Source: Leptoclinus maculatus (taxonomy: Eukaryota; Chordata; Actinopteri; Perciformes; Stichaeidae). From it: DNA of 64,000 nucleotides. This document shows positions 50,278-64,000 of this stretch, in pieces. Position 1 is the first letter of the stretch; every line of letters starts with the position of its first letter. Position numbers and translations under genes: made by a program. The stretch is from contig JAVDOI010000009.1 of NCBI GenBank assembly GCA_032191485.1, positions 23,206,343 through 23,270,342 of the forward strand, given 5' to 3'. The notes under the pieces were generated by a model. The model was not told the DNA's origin, searched no databases, and was given only the letters and a program-made list of their open reading frames with translations.

Positions 50278-53200
50278 ATGGTGTCATACAAGCGGCTCAA
50301 CCCAGAAGATGTTCAGTTTTCCAGCGCGGTTTTGTCAGAAGAGCCTTGTCCTGTGCGTGAAAAAGTTCCAGTGAGTTCATGTGTTTACTGCTCCCTTTGC
50401 CTCCGACCTCCCGCAGTCAGCTTTTAAAGTGTATAATAATAATAATAATAATTGCTGCAGAATCCTCGTGCTCTTTCTTCAGGCTGCCAGTTGTTTTGGA
50501 TATTTTAGAATCTAGATGCATTAGTCTCATTATTTGATAGTATTGATTTGATGAGTATTTATTCTCTCAAGAGCTTAAATTATTTAGTCATTTTCTACTC
50601 CCAGCTTCTCACTTGTGAAGATTTGTTGCTTTTCTTTTCAACGTATGTGATGGAGGGATACATGTTTGGTGGTTTTGGACAAAACGAGACATTTGAAGAC
50701 GTCACCATGGGCTGTCTGAATAGGATCTTTTTAATTTTGTTACAATTAGTCGAGTAATCAAGAAAATAATCAGCTCGTACGGTGTTTTCAAGGTGGCACT
50801 TAAGTTGTTCTAGGATTTCTTTGTGTTTTTCTCTGTTGTTAGTCTATAACGCGCTGCTATTGCTGCCTGTCTAATCCATTCATCTGTTACAGCATAAAGG
50901 GACTAGTCTGGGTCCTCATGGTTGCTTTTCTGAACGTGTTGCTTATGTGATTCCCTTGTTGTGTTTCAAGGCTCCGGAGCCAGAGGAAGCCTCCTTGCTT
51001 CCCCGAAGGCCGCCGTGCTCCGTCACCACATGCCTCCTGGTGATTGGCGCCCTGCTGCTGCTCCTCTGTGGAGGCTGGCTACTGGGCACCATGTTCTGGC
51101 TGCACCGTCCGTCCAACCAGCAGCCACACCGGCCCCCGTCACCGGCCCCCGCGCAAACACCAGACTTGGTAGAAACGGGAGTGAACGACACTGCAGCTGC
51201 CTCCCGCCGAGAGGCCTGCAGTTTAATCCCCGAGGCGTGGAGGTTTGACTGCTACCCCGAAAGAGCCGTGGTTGTGACCCGAGAGTTGTGTGAGGCGAGG
51301 AACTGTTGCTTCATCCCTGCTGCCGCCCGCCCATCCGGGAGAAACGGTATCCCTTGGTGTTTCTATCCTCAGGATTTCCCTTCCTACTCGCTGGTGTCGA
51401 TCAACGACACATCGCTGGGACAGAAAGGGACGCTGGTGAGGGAGGTGAAGACCTACTACCCTGCAGATATCCTCACTCTAGAGGTGGAGATACGTCATGA
51501 GACAGACACGCGGCTACGTGTCAGGGTGAGTGAGTGAGGGACTCAGTCATGTTTTACTCAGCATGCAGTTTCTGTTTTTTATTACGTTTTTTACATCTGC
51601 GGGGAGGACGTGTAGCATCTACGATCTAACGATCTAGCATGAATTTAAGGTACATGTAATCATACTGATCAATTATAAAACAATTCTCATCAAGGCGTAG
51701 TAGAATATTTAGTCATTTAAACAGTTTTTCATGCACAAAAGCTCTGATATTGTGAAGAACCGCTGACCTGGCAGCTGCTTAAATTTGCTGACAGTGTCAA
51801 AATCTTGAGAAAGTGCTTCCTGGGCTGAATTTTTAAAGTTAAAGCTTCACTAAATCAATGTTTTTGTATTGATTCATTAATGAATCAATATACAAACATT
51901 GAAATGCCAAAAGGTCACTCCTAAACCCACAAACAAGTATCAGCTGACTCTGCACTTCCCCTTTGCTCCGTGACAAAGTTAGAGACTAGCTCATGAAGAA
52001 AGTGGAGCATCTAGCGTGACCCAGTAACACTTAAAGGAGCTGGTAGGAACCAGAACTGATCTAAAACCAGTACAACCAATATCTACATAGGGAGCAGGTC
52101 CTCTCCACTGAGTCCTCTCTCTTGCGCCGCCACGTTGCTACAGAAGCCCAGAATGGACAAACCAAGCGCTGGCGTCGGTGTTCATCATGGGTGTGTCGGG
52201 CTTTTCCAGATGTTACATGTAGTATCATATTATTGATAGGTATCATCTTGTCAACCCATTTTACATACCGCTGTAAATTCTCTGGTCTGTATATATTGAT
52301 ATATATATATATATATATAACACTTTTCCTCGTGTTTCCCTGTCTAGATTACCGACCCCTCTAGTCCAAGGTTCGAGGTTCCGATCGCTGTTCCCGCTGC
52401 CACCAAGAAGGCCGACAGTCCAGACTACATCGTGGAGCTTTCAAAGAGTCCGTTTGGTCTCATCGTGAAGAGGCGCTCCACGGGAGTAGTGCTGTAAGTC
52501 TTGAGTGACGGAAGGCCGATGATCACACTTCTATTGTTTACTAGAAACTCTCTGAAAGCACGTTCAGTTGTGAAAATAATAATGATTAACACTATAATAC
52601 TGCCTCTCCTTTCAACTGCTTCCTGCTAGTCTCAACACCACAGTGGCTCCTCTCTTCTACGCGGATCAGTTCCTCCAGTTATCCACCTCCCTGCAGAGTC
52701 AGTTCATTTACGGCCTGGGTGAGCACCGCTCCACCTTCCTGCATGACCTGCACTGGAACACGCTCACCATGTGGGCCAGAGACGTGCCTCCTATGGTATG
52801 GAAAATCACCTTTTTGTCAATTCTTTATTTTTTTACGTTTTAGGCACAGCTGAAGGAAAAGCGCAGGTGTTGCTCATAATATTTTTGAGGTCATTAAAGT
52901 GTCCTTTTATTCATTTTGGTTTCTAAAAGGAAGGTTTTCTGAAATGTACAGCACTTTGAGCTACATAGTCTGTATGAAATGTGCTTTACTAATAATAATA
53001 ATTATTATTATTATGTCCCAATACATAGTATGTCAAATGCAGTATGCAAGAAATACCAGGATCTTCTATCTATACACCCGGAAACATTTTGCAGCATGCA
53101 AGCCGGCTGGCTTCTCTGGCTCTTCTGACCCACAATCCTTTGCGCTCCAATTGAATGCATACTGCGTGCAGCAGTGCGTACTTTATTAGGGCAGCTGCAG

Positions 53201-56200
53201 TATATGTACTAAAAGTACATGCTGTCTCACTTAAATAGCTTTTAGAGACACTTGATGGAACCGAGCCGTCGTTAATTCTTTTATTCACACCTGTGCTTTT
53301 CCTTACTGTGACGTGTAAAAAGGCCACCCTAAACAACATTCAGCATTTTGCTGCTGAGGATTGTCGCTTGATTGAATGTGTGCAGTTCACCTTTTGGTCA
53401 AATCATAATTGTGTCCCCGTCTACATTGTAGGAGCAGACAAACCTGTATGGAGCTCATCCGTTCTACCTGGCGATGGAGGACGGAGGCAACGCGCACGGC
53501 TTCTTCCTGCTGAACAGCAACGCAATGGGTCAGTCTGCTAGTCGCCCCGATGCTTCCTCTCCAGGTTTCACCACGCGCAACGACACACGTTTGCTGCTGA
53601 TTCTGACAGTGTCGCAACAGTTCATTTAAAGAAACATTAAGCAACTTTATGAAAACAGGAGTCTCTGAATGGGCAGTTTGTACAGTCAAAAGATAATTGA
53701 ATTGGTTTCTCTTTGCCATCATTATAAGGAATATTGAAGATTATCTTCAAATGTTGTGATGTTCTTGTTCTATTTCCATCTGTTGCTCCGGGAGACGGGA
53801 CAATCAGCTGCTTACTTTAAAATATTTATAGAACTGTACTCTTAGTTACTCCTATTATCCCATCTTTATCTCCTCGCTCTTTAGCTTCATAGACATGCTC
53901 TCGCTGTCCTGATTGTAGCTTACTCTGCAGGATTTTCTTCCAAATGTTTCCTCAGATGTGGTCCTCCAGCCCGCCCCGGCCCTCACCTGGCGCACTATTG
54001 GTGGAATCCTTGACTTTTACGTTTTCCTTGGTCCTGATCCTGCTTCTGTGATTGGACAGTATGTGGAGGTCGTAGGTCAGTAGGAGTCTGCTGGGATGTG
54101 GGTTATTTGGGCTTTTGTGGATTCAAAAGGGACGTCAACGTTCACATCATTAAGGATAAAATAATTGGAAAATATTCATGTGACGCAGTACGGATGTGAA
54201 CTCTCCTCGTCCCTCCATGTTTTCACAGGATACCCGACGATGCCCATCTACTGGGCTTTAGGCTACCATCTCTGTCGCTGGGGTTACAACACCAGCAATT
54301 CCACCTGGGAGGTTGTCAAGAGCTTGAGGAATTATGGGATACCACAGGTACAGTTGAGCCAGCAGACTGTTTGTGTGTGTGTCAGTATTCATTTGTTTCT
54401 CGTCCTTTTGTTAAAATCGATACCGGTGTGTTGGTTTGTTCACAGGACGTCCAGTGGAACGATATCGACTACATGGACCAATTCCTGGACTTTACTTTTG
54501 ACCCGACGAAGTTCGGCACGCTGCCGGATCTGGTCAAGGACCTGCACGCTCACGACCAGCGCTACGTCATGATCCTGGTACACCTGGAGTTTTGTATTTG
54601 CTTTAATATGCGTTGTCTGATTCGGAGTGTTTTGTATGACAGTTGTGTCTCGGACCTGCAGGACCCAGGTATCAGCAGCTCGCAGCCCGAGGGCTCCTAC
54701 TGGCCGTACGACGAGGGGCTGAGGAGAAACGTTTTTATTAAAGATGCCGAAGGGAAAACACTCATTGGGAAGGTGAGACCCTGTAATGATGTTGCACAGA
54801 TGAGGCTCACCCAACACACATTTACTCCACTCTGACAAACGGAAAGGTTATGGGTGCATTAGGAACACGATTGTCGTCTCTTCCTCCAGGTGTGGCCTGG
54901 TCTGACAGCGTATCCTGATTTCTCTGATGACGTGACGCATGAATGGTGGTACGACAACCTTCAGAGGTTCCACGAGAAGGTTCCATTTGATGGATTATGG
55001 ATCGTAAGTATGGGAAGAACTGACTCTCTGCACTCCACGATATATATCTCCTCCCTGACCTTCGTCTCGTTTATTTTTTTTGTAGGACATGAATGAGCCG
55101 TCAAACTTCCTGGACGGGTCCACCAATGGCTGTCCGTCAAACAGTCTGGAAAATCCTCCTTACACACCCGGTGAGAGATCTCAAGCACAACTCTCACAAC
55201 AAACACGACAGATGCACAATGACACAGTGCCTGTGATTGTCAAACTGTTCAATTGTGTCTTTCTCCCTTTTTAGGTGTACTTGGAGGTCAGCTGAGAGCT
55301 AAAACTGTGTGTGCCACCGCACAGCAAAAGCAGTCCGTTCACTATAACATGCACAGCCTCTATGGACTAATGGAAGCTAAGGCGTCTGCAAGGTCAAGAC
55401 CTACAACGACACATAGACACACGACAAAGATGAACCGCTGAACGACTTCTTCGTTACATGGTCCTTTCCTTAAACCTCCTGCCTGTCCGCTTGTCTTTTG
55501 CTTGTTTTGTGTGCAGCGCTCTGAAGCGGATCCTGGCAAAGAGACCGTTTGTAATCTCTCGCTCCACCTTCCCCAGTCAGGGGATGTTCTCTGGTCACTG
55601 GCTGGGAGACAACAGGAGCCAGTGGAAAGATCTGTACGCTTCGATCGCAGGTGAGACGCATGGGTTGCACCTTTTTACAGCTATATAAATCAACTTTTAA
55701 TGGATATATAGTGGATATATAGCTTGGAAGCTTCATTCGTAACGGTGACATTCAGATTCTAAATAAATATTTGAATGCTGTGCCGTTTTTCTTTTCTTTC
55801 TTTTGCACGTCTATTCATTCTGTTTAAACCTGGTATTTCTGCACAGTTACATCAACACAGAGTTAGAGCTGTCAGGTGAACAAAAACATGCCTCCAATAG
55901 AACACGAACGCTGCTCCGTGTCTCTCTGGGTGTGTAGACAACCAGCTGTTCGCTAAAGTGACCAAAATGAATGAAAGCAGCTTTAAGTGATCATTGCCTT
56001 GTAAAAAATACAAACTAGTCAGCAATTTGGAATATATTTATAGTGTTTTATGACACACTTATAGTGTTGTAGAACTACTAATGTGAAGGTTGTGCGACTG
56101 TAAAGATCTGTATTATGGTTTCACGTGTTTTATTGCACACACTACTCTGTACTGAGGATGAAGAGTAACACCCGCACTCTCCTCATCATTTAAGTGTCTC

Positions 56201-59200
56201 ATCTTTCTCAAGTTTTTTCCCCCTCCCATGTCCCCCCGATGTTGCTCACCTTCTCTCCTTTGTCTCCTTCAGGTATCTTGACCTTTAACCTTCTTGGCAT
56301 CCCGTTGGTGGGAGCAGATATCTGTGGCTTCAGCGAGGAGCCGCAGGAGGAGCTGTGTGTCCGCTGGACGCAGCTGGGAGCGTTCTATCCCTTCACGCGC
56401 AACCACAACACCATCGACATGGAGGTAAGATCTTAATGTCACCGCTCCAAAGTCGAGAGCTGGTCTGTCCTTCAGTCCCTGTTTATGATACTCTGTTTTT
56501 TTTGTTTCATTTACAGCCTCAAGACCCGACAGCGTTCAGCCCTCTGGCTCGTACAGCCATGAAGCAGGCTCTGCTGCTGCGGTATTCCCTCTTCCCCGTC
56601 CTGTACACTCTCTTCCACCATGCGCATGTCCACGGACACACTGTCGCGCGGCCCTTAATGTTTGAGTACGTATTAGATTTTCTTTATTTTGTCTGGACTG
56701 GGAGCATCGTTGCCTTACCGTAAATGTCCTGTGTGCTCTCCAAAGGTTCCCGAAAGACGTGAGAACATATGGGATTGACAAACAGTTCTTGTGGGGGAAG
56801 AGTTTATTGGTGACGCCAGTATTGGACCCGGGAGTCGACTACGTGGATGGTTACTTCCCAGAGGGTCTGTGGTACGACTACTACACGGTAAGACCCGCAC
56901 TGCCTCAACACTCGGCCAAGAACACACATTCACAAAAAGGATTTTTGCGGCTTTTCTGACCTCTAAACCTGCGCAAATAAGACAAAACGTAACCGTGTAA
57001 CTATCAAAGCACCTGCAAACGGTGAAATGCACCTCTAACGTCTGGGAACCCATTCTATGTGATCCGGCCCGACTCAACTCAGCACCGGGCTTTTGGCTCA
57101 GGCCGACTCTCGCCCCTCACAACCGACACCGGTGCAGTTATACTTTGCCACATGGATGATTGCAAACGGACAGTTTCTTTTGTGAATCGGACCGGGCATA
57201 TAGCAGTTGCAAATGATGCTCGATCCATGGCGCTTATCAGCGACCGCTATCCATCCTTTGTGACGTCGCACCACAGAGTACACAGTGCTGTATGAGTCGG
57301 GAACATAACGGTGTAAACATGTGATGGTCTACTTCCCCAGGGCGACTCTCTGCGCAGTAAGGGTGAAGACCTTCGACTCCATGCCCCTCTAGATAAGATC
57401 AACCTGCATTTGCGCGAGGGCTCCATAACACCAACACAGGTAAATATAGCTTTTTGTTCAAATTACAGTGTTGTTGTTGTTAGTTTCTGAATTATTCTAT
57501 TTTTGTTCCTCAACTTAAAGCCCCTTAACACTGTACAGATTTGGACAAAAGTCCTCTTCTTTTGAGGTTTTGATGCATAGAAGTGAGAGCACAATGGCAG
57601 AAGCTTGTTTATTGTTTTGCAACATTTTCTAAACATGAGGGGGATGATTTGAGTTGATATCGTGTATCTGCTTGCATCTGTTTTTCTCATGTTTACATGG
57701 TGGCTTCATGAATCACCAGACATTCGTCATTCCATCTGACATGCCTCAGAATTATCAGTCTGACACAGATGTTGACCGAGCGTTGTAAGATGATCTATTT
57801 AGCATACATTTTGACATTTCTGCATCTAAAACTGCTGCTGCCTCCTCAAAGTAGTGGAGGTGAAGTTTTTCCTTCCGTTTCACAAACACTGAAAATGCCA
57901 TAGACATAAATAATATCGGATGTACTCATCTAGCATCTATTAAGCATTTTAATTGGGACTATTTCTTCGGGGGAAAGTAGTTCCAGTGAAAACTGTGTGT
58001 GATTTGGGTGAACTGGCCCTTTTTAAAGAAATATTTTTTGGCATTTCGCCTTCATTTGAGAGATGGCAGTATAGAAATGGAGTAGAAAGATTGGGGGTTA
58101 TGGAAGGAAACAAAGGAATGAAACCTGTGTCGTTGTGGTTTTGACCTTTTTTGTGGATCTGACAAATCAAACCTTCCAATCAGAAGTCTGTAACGTCACA
58201 TCCGTTTGTCTCTCTCCTCGTTCGTGTGTGTACAGGCGCCCAACCTGACGCTGTGGGTGAGCAGCGGTCAGCCTCTCCATCTGGTCTCGGCTCTCTCCGA
58301 CGACGACGGCTCAGCCAGCGGAGATCTGTTCTGGGACGACGGAGAGAGCATCGACACCTACGAGAACGACCTGTACTCCTACATCGTCTTCAACGTCGCC
58401 CAGGTGCCCACACTGTTGGAAAACCTCCACAAACTGCGTCTGAAGTTGTTTGATTGAGCTCAAGGTTGTGTGTGTGTGTGTGTCGATGAAGGGAAACTTA
58501 CTGACGGCACAACATACTTTGTAGCAGCAGTGCATTCTGGTCCACCGAGGCTGAGGTCTCATTGATGCCCATTGCATGTTAGAGGGGAACGCTGAGGGGA
58601 ATAATTATCTGCGGTTTGATCACTATGAGCCAAAGTGAAATAAGTATAATTGGTTGGTTCGGCTTCAGCGTCGCGATGTAACTCACCGCCGTCCGTCTGC
58701 TCGTTTCGTAGAACGCGATGACATCGCAGGTGCTCCATAGCAACGTGGAGGCCACGTACATCACCGTGGAGACGGCCTCCTTCTACGGTGTGAAGCAGAA
58801 GCCGAGCAGAGTGCTGGTGAACTCCCAAGATGCAGCGTTCACGTACAGAGCCAACCAGGTGAGGTCAGAGGGGTCAACGACCTGGAAACGGTGGTCGTGC
58901 TTGATGTTCACGAGGAGTCATGAAGTGGTAGATGTCCCTGGTGACTCATCATGTGGGGATCTAACAGGGGTGTGGTTTCTCCAGATTTTCTGTGATTGAA
59001 TCATGTAGATCTGTTTTACTCTCTGGGGAGAGGAACTTCAAGTCAATGTTATTTATTTATTTAAGGGGCTTTACAATCTGTACAGACCTCAGACCCTCGA
59101 TTAAAGTGCAATACAATACAGAGTGCTTCAATATTCCTCTTCTGCAGTACATGAGCTGTGAAGGTGTTAGATTAACGTGTTTTATTTGTGTTTATCAGAA

Positions 59201-59307
59201 TGGAGAAACGCTTCGTGCTGAAATGATGCGTTTTCTCTCTGCAGGTGTTGGCGGTTGCAGATCTCGGTCTCAACCTCAGTCAGAACTTCACCATCAGCTG
59301 GATGTGA
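50278..59307 (+). CDS. gaa: Lysosomal acid alpha-glucosidase family protein (GH31)
   Basis: Hydrolyses alpha-1,4 (and 1,6) glucosyl bonds of glycogen in the lysosome. Exons: 50278-50370, 50971-51525, 52348-52493, 52630-52795, 53432-53528, 53956-54075, 54229-54347, 54446-54577, 54662-54772, 54890-55003, 55086-55170, 55275-55392, 55517-55650, 56273-56424, 56517-56665, 56746-56887, 57341-57439, 58236-58403, 58712-58858, 59245-59307; 2910 bp, 969 residues. The N-terminus is a 46-residue tail, then a hydrophobic anchor (about 47-75), a P-type trefoil (CSLIPEAWRFDC...WCFYP) and the GH31 barrel. Active-site residues match human GAA with a constant offset of 34: Asp438 (WNDIDYMD), nucleophile Asp552 (WIDMNEPSNF), Arg634 (ISRSTF), acid/base Asp650 (HWLGD) and His708 (RNHN). 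It looks fully functional. The teleost paralogue gaa2 is an equally possible name. Confidence 0.93.
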
Positions 59308-60215
59308 TGAATCGGGTGTTTTTATTTGCTGTTGAAGTCACAAGCTGGCACACGACCACCGACCTCCAGTAGTCTGGACACTGCTTTAAATATCCGTGTG
59401 GAAAATCTAATTCGATGCCTGATAACTTATCGCTGAACTGTCATCGGATTTCATCAAAAAGCTTGTGTTGGTTCCTTTTTTTTAGTTTCACTTTTATTTC
59501 AGTTCATGAATCAAATCTGAACTTTATTTTTTTTAAATTCTCATCAGCAGTAAGGTTTTGTGCAATAAGTGAAACAGAGGATGAGTGTGAGTCTGAACAT
59601 GGGTCAGGATGTAATGCGTTGTAATGTGCTTGAATGCTATTTACAGCTTATGTTTGCACTAATTAGTACTGCAGTGTTGTAACGGAAGATACAGGTGCCT
59701 TATGATTCCTGTTTGTGTGTTTGTGGGCATCTCCGGGTTTGTACCAAATGATCCTTTTGTTCAGTGTTCTATTGTAAGCCTGTAAATGCGGATGACCACA
59801 GTACTGCTATGCTCGAGGATTACTTTAACGCACAACTCCAGTACGCTACACCAGCCATATGTGTCCTGCAATCATTTTACTGTGGATTCTCTTGTTTTCT
59901 TCTGACGGCAGAATGTAACTAAAACCTGAAGCAAAGTTCATTTATTCTGCTTAAAATTGACCTTGAAGCTGTGAAAATCTGATTTGAATTCGGAGTCTAT
60001 AACTCACAGAAGACCATATTTTACTGTCTTTTGCGTTAAGGTTACTGAAATTAAAAAAAACTGCAGTATTTTATTATTCATTGTGTTTAATTGTTGTGTA
60101 ATTGCTTGAATTTAATTATAAGAACAATATGAAAACTTCTGTTTTCTGGATTTTTTTTCTATTTGATGACAAACATCTTTTTGTGGCAACAATAAAAAAA
60201 ATAAAAAAGTTTATT
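59308..60215 (+). other. 3' UTR of the alpha-glucosidase gene
   Basis: AT-rich sequence after the TGA at 59305-59307, up to AATAAA at 60191-60196 within an A-rich stretch. No coding frame of note. Confidence 0.55.
60191..60196 (+). terminator. Polyadenylation signal of the alpha-glucosidase gene
   Basis: AATAAA, followed by a second overlapping AATAAA and a T-rich tract. Confidence 0.5.
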
Positions 60216-62303
60216 TAATTTGAATACATTTTATTTATTTATTTTTTTTTATCTGTCCTGCATTTGAATTTGCACCTTGAGGTGCTGGAGCACGTGTGCC
60301 ACTAGAGGACACACTTTCTCAATGCTGTGGTGATTGTTGGATTTATTCCTCATAACAGATTCTGTTGTTTCCCCCCAAAGGCTACAAAATACCCTCATTT
60401 TTTATACATTTGTCAGTTTTATTTATTTATTTATTTATTTTTTCAGGTTTGAACTCAAAGTAGGAGCTTCAAACTAAACAAAATCTCTTCCCCGTCTCTA
60501 CAACTCTGATCAAATCGTCCTTGAACGAGGTATTTAGGTCCAAAGTACTTAGTAACCAAGAGAGGGTGAAAGTACGTGCAGTTTTACTGTGATAATAAGA
60601 TACGACCGTTTTATCTTTCCATACTTATTGTTCTTGAGTGAATTACAACCGTTGAAGACGGAGAAACTGCAAGATGTGAGGTTAATGTTTACCTTATTTA
60701 TCTAAACAGTTATGAAGGTAAAAATCCTCGTCTGCGTTTGCTCAAATGAAAAGAAACTCATCCAATATTAATACATTTTAAATGTGTCACATCTTCTTTA
60801 CTGCATCATTAATTCTAACGGTACTTTTATTTTAATCACATCTTCCTTCTTCTCTGTCAGTGTTTCCCTTTAATCAGCTCTGCAGCCTTTCTCTCTCTCT
60901 CTCTCTCAGAGTATTTTAGTCTCCCCCATCTCCCCCATTTTAAACCCAGCAGCTTTGTTCTGCAGATAGAAGAGTCTCAGGATGTCTGGTATTAAGATAC
61001 GTGGGTCATCTGAGGACTGAGCTGAATTAGCTAGTCTCTTAAAAAAAAAATCTTTTCACATAATTAACATCTAGAGTGTGCGTGCCCTCCATAGACGTTG
61101 ATCTCATGACACCCAACAAGTATCTGATTGTCCCCAACAAACGCACATATCCGCAACAGAAAGTGAAAGCAGACAACTTGTCCTATATTCCCCCTCTGAT
61201 AGCGGGGTTGAATCATCCTCCACTGCTGATAGACGTGTTTTTATTGGCTCTGTGCAAACGTTCACAGGCTAACTGTTTCCAGATGGTTGGTAGAGGGCAC
61301 ATATATCATTCTGCAGAGGGGGGAGGAGAGCAAGGGAGAGAGAGAGAGAGAGGGAGAAAAAGAGAGCAGCGGGGGTCTGTCAAAAGCATTCTGCTCTACT
61401 GACGAGGGCATTTCCTGTCTGGATTTGGGAGGATTAAGTATTTGTGCGTGGGGGGTGTTTGTATGGTCGGCATGCAGAGAGAGGGACACAGTATGGGACT
61501 CTTTTAGGGGATCGTGCACATGTTTGATTTGACTGACTGTGCTCCTAATGCATGTGGGAGGAATGGGAACAGATCTGTGAAAGCAAAAAAAGGGATGTAG
61601 TGTCAGGGTTTACACGTTTTTAGGAAAAACAAAACATTGTTAATGTTTCAGTCTGGGCTTTGAGGTTTTGTCATATTTATGTAGCACATTTCACACTGAA
61701 AGCTTCACAAAAAACAAATCTGTTGCGTATTAAATGAAAACAATTTCATTGAATCGTTTTTGACGGATGGGTATTGTGCAAGAGAGTCTGGAGGGTCATG
61801 AAAAATATCTAAAAGCAGCTTCATTGTTCGATTGTTAAACTTTCCTTTTCTGTCTGGGTGTGTGTTTTTTATAACAGAAGTTTGTCTCAAACCGACAAAA
61901 ACCATTCCAGCTCTTTTAACGGTGTCTTTATATTCACTTATAATCATCTCAAGACATCCAGTTTTGTAAATCCAGAGTCGAGTCCTGACTACCTTGAGGA
62001 TCACTTCGGACTTAAGTTCAGGTTTTGTGGTTAGAGATTTAGGTATCAGTAATGAAGAAATGTCATGCATGGACATATACTGTATACAAGTCAAAATAGT
62101 GCATGTAGGGAAACAGTCGAAGACTCCTTTTCAAGTATTCTGCAGGTTGCTCAGTCGGTGTTACACTCGGTAGTCTGTATTCAGCCTCCACACCTACAGC
62201 TTCCACAAAGGTGTGGTGAGACATGAACTAGCTAAATATTTACCCTGTTATCAAATTAACTTTTCTTAGTGTTCCTTTATATTTGCTCTCCTCGCTTTGG
62301 TTT

Positions 62304-62344
<41 letters not shown>

Positions 62345-64000
62345 TTTCCGCTTTGCAAACTAAAACCCTTAATCATCGTCTTCTAAATACAGAATCACAT
62401 CCTGGTTTAAAAGTCCAATAAGTCAATGTAACTGCTCCTCTGGAACATCTGGGAGATGAGCAACATCTGACTGAGAATGACATGAGGGTCACTTGATGAG
62501 TGTAAATATAGAAACAAATAGTTTGAACCCTGACATAGAGAGGGAAATGATGATTCATAAGTGGAGTGATATGTGATTTTAGAAAACGTCACTGTCACAA
62601 GAGCTGAGAGCCACACCCAGGAGCCTATATCTCCTGCACACTCCTCCGTTTTCTTTATTTTAATATCAAAGTATCCACAAGCCTTAAATTGCGTCTAAAT
62701 ACAGAAACACAGTTTCTGTGCAGTTTAGATGATGTCAGCAGAATACCTGAACCTGAACTTTGTAAGAGTGATGCTGAAAAAAACACTGACCTCCTCTGTT
62801 TGAATGTATGGCCACACCCAACGGTGACATCACAGTGTACTGACCACACCCAGGAGTGCGCCTCTACATCACAGCGGCAAGGTGGGAAAAAAAGAGGTAA
62901 AAGATGCTAAAAAGCTTCGTAGAGCTGAAGGGAACTGAAAGGTTGGGTGATAATTCTCTGTAGGTTCACAACTACGAGTTATCACAAAGTTTCAGTTCAG
63001 CTTTAAACAGAGTTATGGTAATATATTAATTGAATTGCTTTGGCACCACCAGGTAAAGGCCATGAACTATTGCTCAATGTTTTCATGTTGACTAAACTTG
63101 CTCAAGAGTGATGGCAATTTATTTCAAATAGGCAACACCTACAAGAAATAGGCAGCCAATCACTAGAAAATGAGATAGACCATCAGAAAACAAACAACAT
63201 TTTTTGGGGGGGATTTTGAAATATGGATCTAATTTGCTTAATCAACGTTGTGGTATATTAAGCGGTGGGAATAGGTGATGTGTACATGACACAGGTGCGT
63301 GTTTGTGGTGTTTTATAAATGGACACTGTATGTATTGTAATATAACTGTAGCCTGTTACCTGATTTATTTGAAATCTGCAGATCATTCTGCTGACGAACA
63401 AGACACACAAACGGGAGCAGAAAGCAACATTTCTCTGCAGTGAAGACGGTGGCGCAATGCACAGAAAGGCTGAGTCAGCGAAACAAAGCTGCTGCTTGCT
63501 GAACAGAGCGCATGTGCAGGTGTCATGTAACCTGGTGAACAGACACACACCCAGCAGACAGGACAGGACAGGCCGCCTTACAAAAGCAACAACCACACCT
63601 GGTTAACTGGTTGCACAGTTTACTGAAATAGCTCCATATCATAACCTTTAAATCAATGTTACATGTTCCTTTAATCTAAAATGTAAATGTGTGACGGTAA
63701 CTTTAGCTACTATATGGGAAGTGATTCATGAGGGGAAGTGGAGGACATGAGCCTCTGCTTAGTTTCTGGGTGGGTTTTTGAGGAGGAGTCGACATGATGA
63801 CATAATTGCACACAATGTATGTGGTGAGTTTTTTATTTTAAGGCAGCTGACTGACTGACTGACTGACTGGTGTTTGTGTTGCTTTAACATCTTAAATGTA
63901 CCAAAGTAAAATAAAATAAATAAAAAACAAGACTTTCCAACAGGACTGTAGTCACTTCCTGGCAACAAGAAAATACATAGATATTATATAAAATTCAAAA
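60216..64000. other. Intergenic region to right edge
   Basis: No exon or RNA gene recognised. It contains a (TTTA)n run near 60420-60440, a CT run at 60890-60906, a GA-rich stretch at 61318-61365, a (GT)n at 62308-62343, three CCACACCCA motifs (62611, 62812, 62844) and a short (GACT)n at 63848-63868. The open frames here lack family features. The GA-rich stretch and CACCC motifs could belong to the regulatory region of a gene beyond the edge. Confidence 0.45.
62308..62343. repeat. (GT)n microsatellite
   Basis: About 36 bases of pure GT repeats in the right-hand intergenic region. Confidence 0.95.

Overview
The window is nuclear DNA from a ray-finned fish, most likely a percomorph teleost. 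It has split genes with GT-AG introns, long (GT)n tracts, (GAA)n promoter repeats, a tRNA-derived SINE, several short inverted-repeat DNA elements and LINE 3' ends of kinds common in fish. There is no bacterial, viral or organellar gene content. Species cannot be named from the sequence alone. All exon models below were built by hand from reading frames, splice signals and remembered family sequences; reading phase closes across every exon except at one splice site in the PACRG-like gene.

Layout, left to right. (1) 27-7165, minus: txndc11, a thioredoxin-domain ER membrane protein; 12 exons are seen and the C-terminal exons run off the left edge. (2) 10054-15779, minus: bfar, a RING/SAM/multi-pass ER ubiquitin ligase, complete in 8 coding exons, with a noncoding first exon near 17.3-17.5 kb. 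(3) 18912-28567, plus: zinc-finger gene A (12 coding exons, 9 C2H2 fingers). (4) 30235-33487, minus: a PACRG-family gene. (5) 35627-38707, plus: zinc-finger gene B (8 fingers). (6) 41155-47378, plus: zinc-finger gene C (15 fingers in two arrays). (7) 50278-59307, plus: an acid alpha-glucosidase (GAA family), complete in 20 coding exons. (8) 59308-64000: 3' UTR and then no recognisable gene.

The three zinc-finger genes form a local cluster that shares exon modules: an acidic module with a V/I-K-E-E-E motif, an EIGGLINSDGE module, a two-finger exon followed by a many-finger last exon, and a LGRPKQ C-terminus. Genes B and C also share a duplicated promoter/first-exon segment about 4.7 kb apart. 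The bfar-txndc11 linkage matches their proximity in human 16p13 (from general knowledge). The genes do not form an operon or pathway: txndc11 and bfar act at the ER, GAA in the lysosome, the PACRG-like protein probably at the axoneme, and the zinc-finger proteins in the nucleus.

The most notable points are: a run of small phase-1 exons in gene A, each encoding one basic RxxRRK-like motif; a one-base change (GT to AT) at an expected splice donor of the PACRG-like gene; the two-array structure of gene C; the duplicated B/C promoter; and an acidic dileucine sorting-type motif before the signal anchor of the glucosidase.
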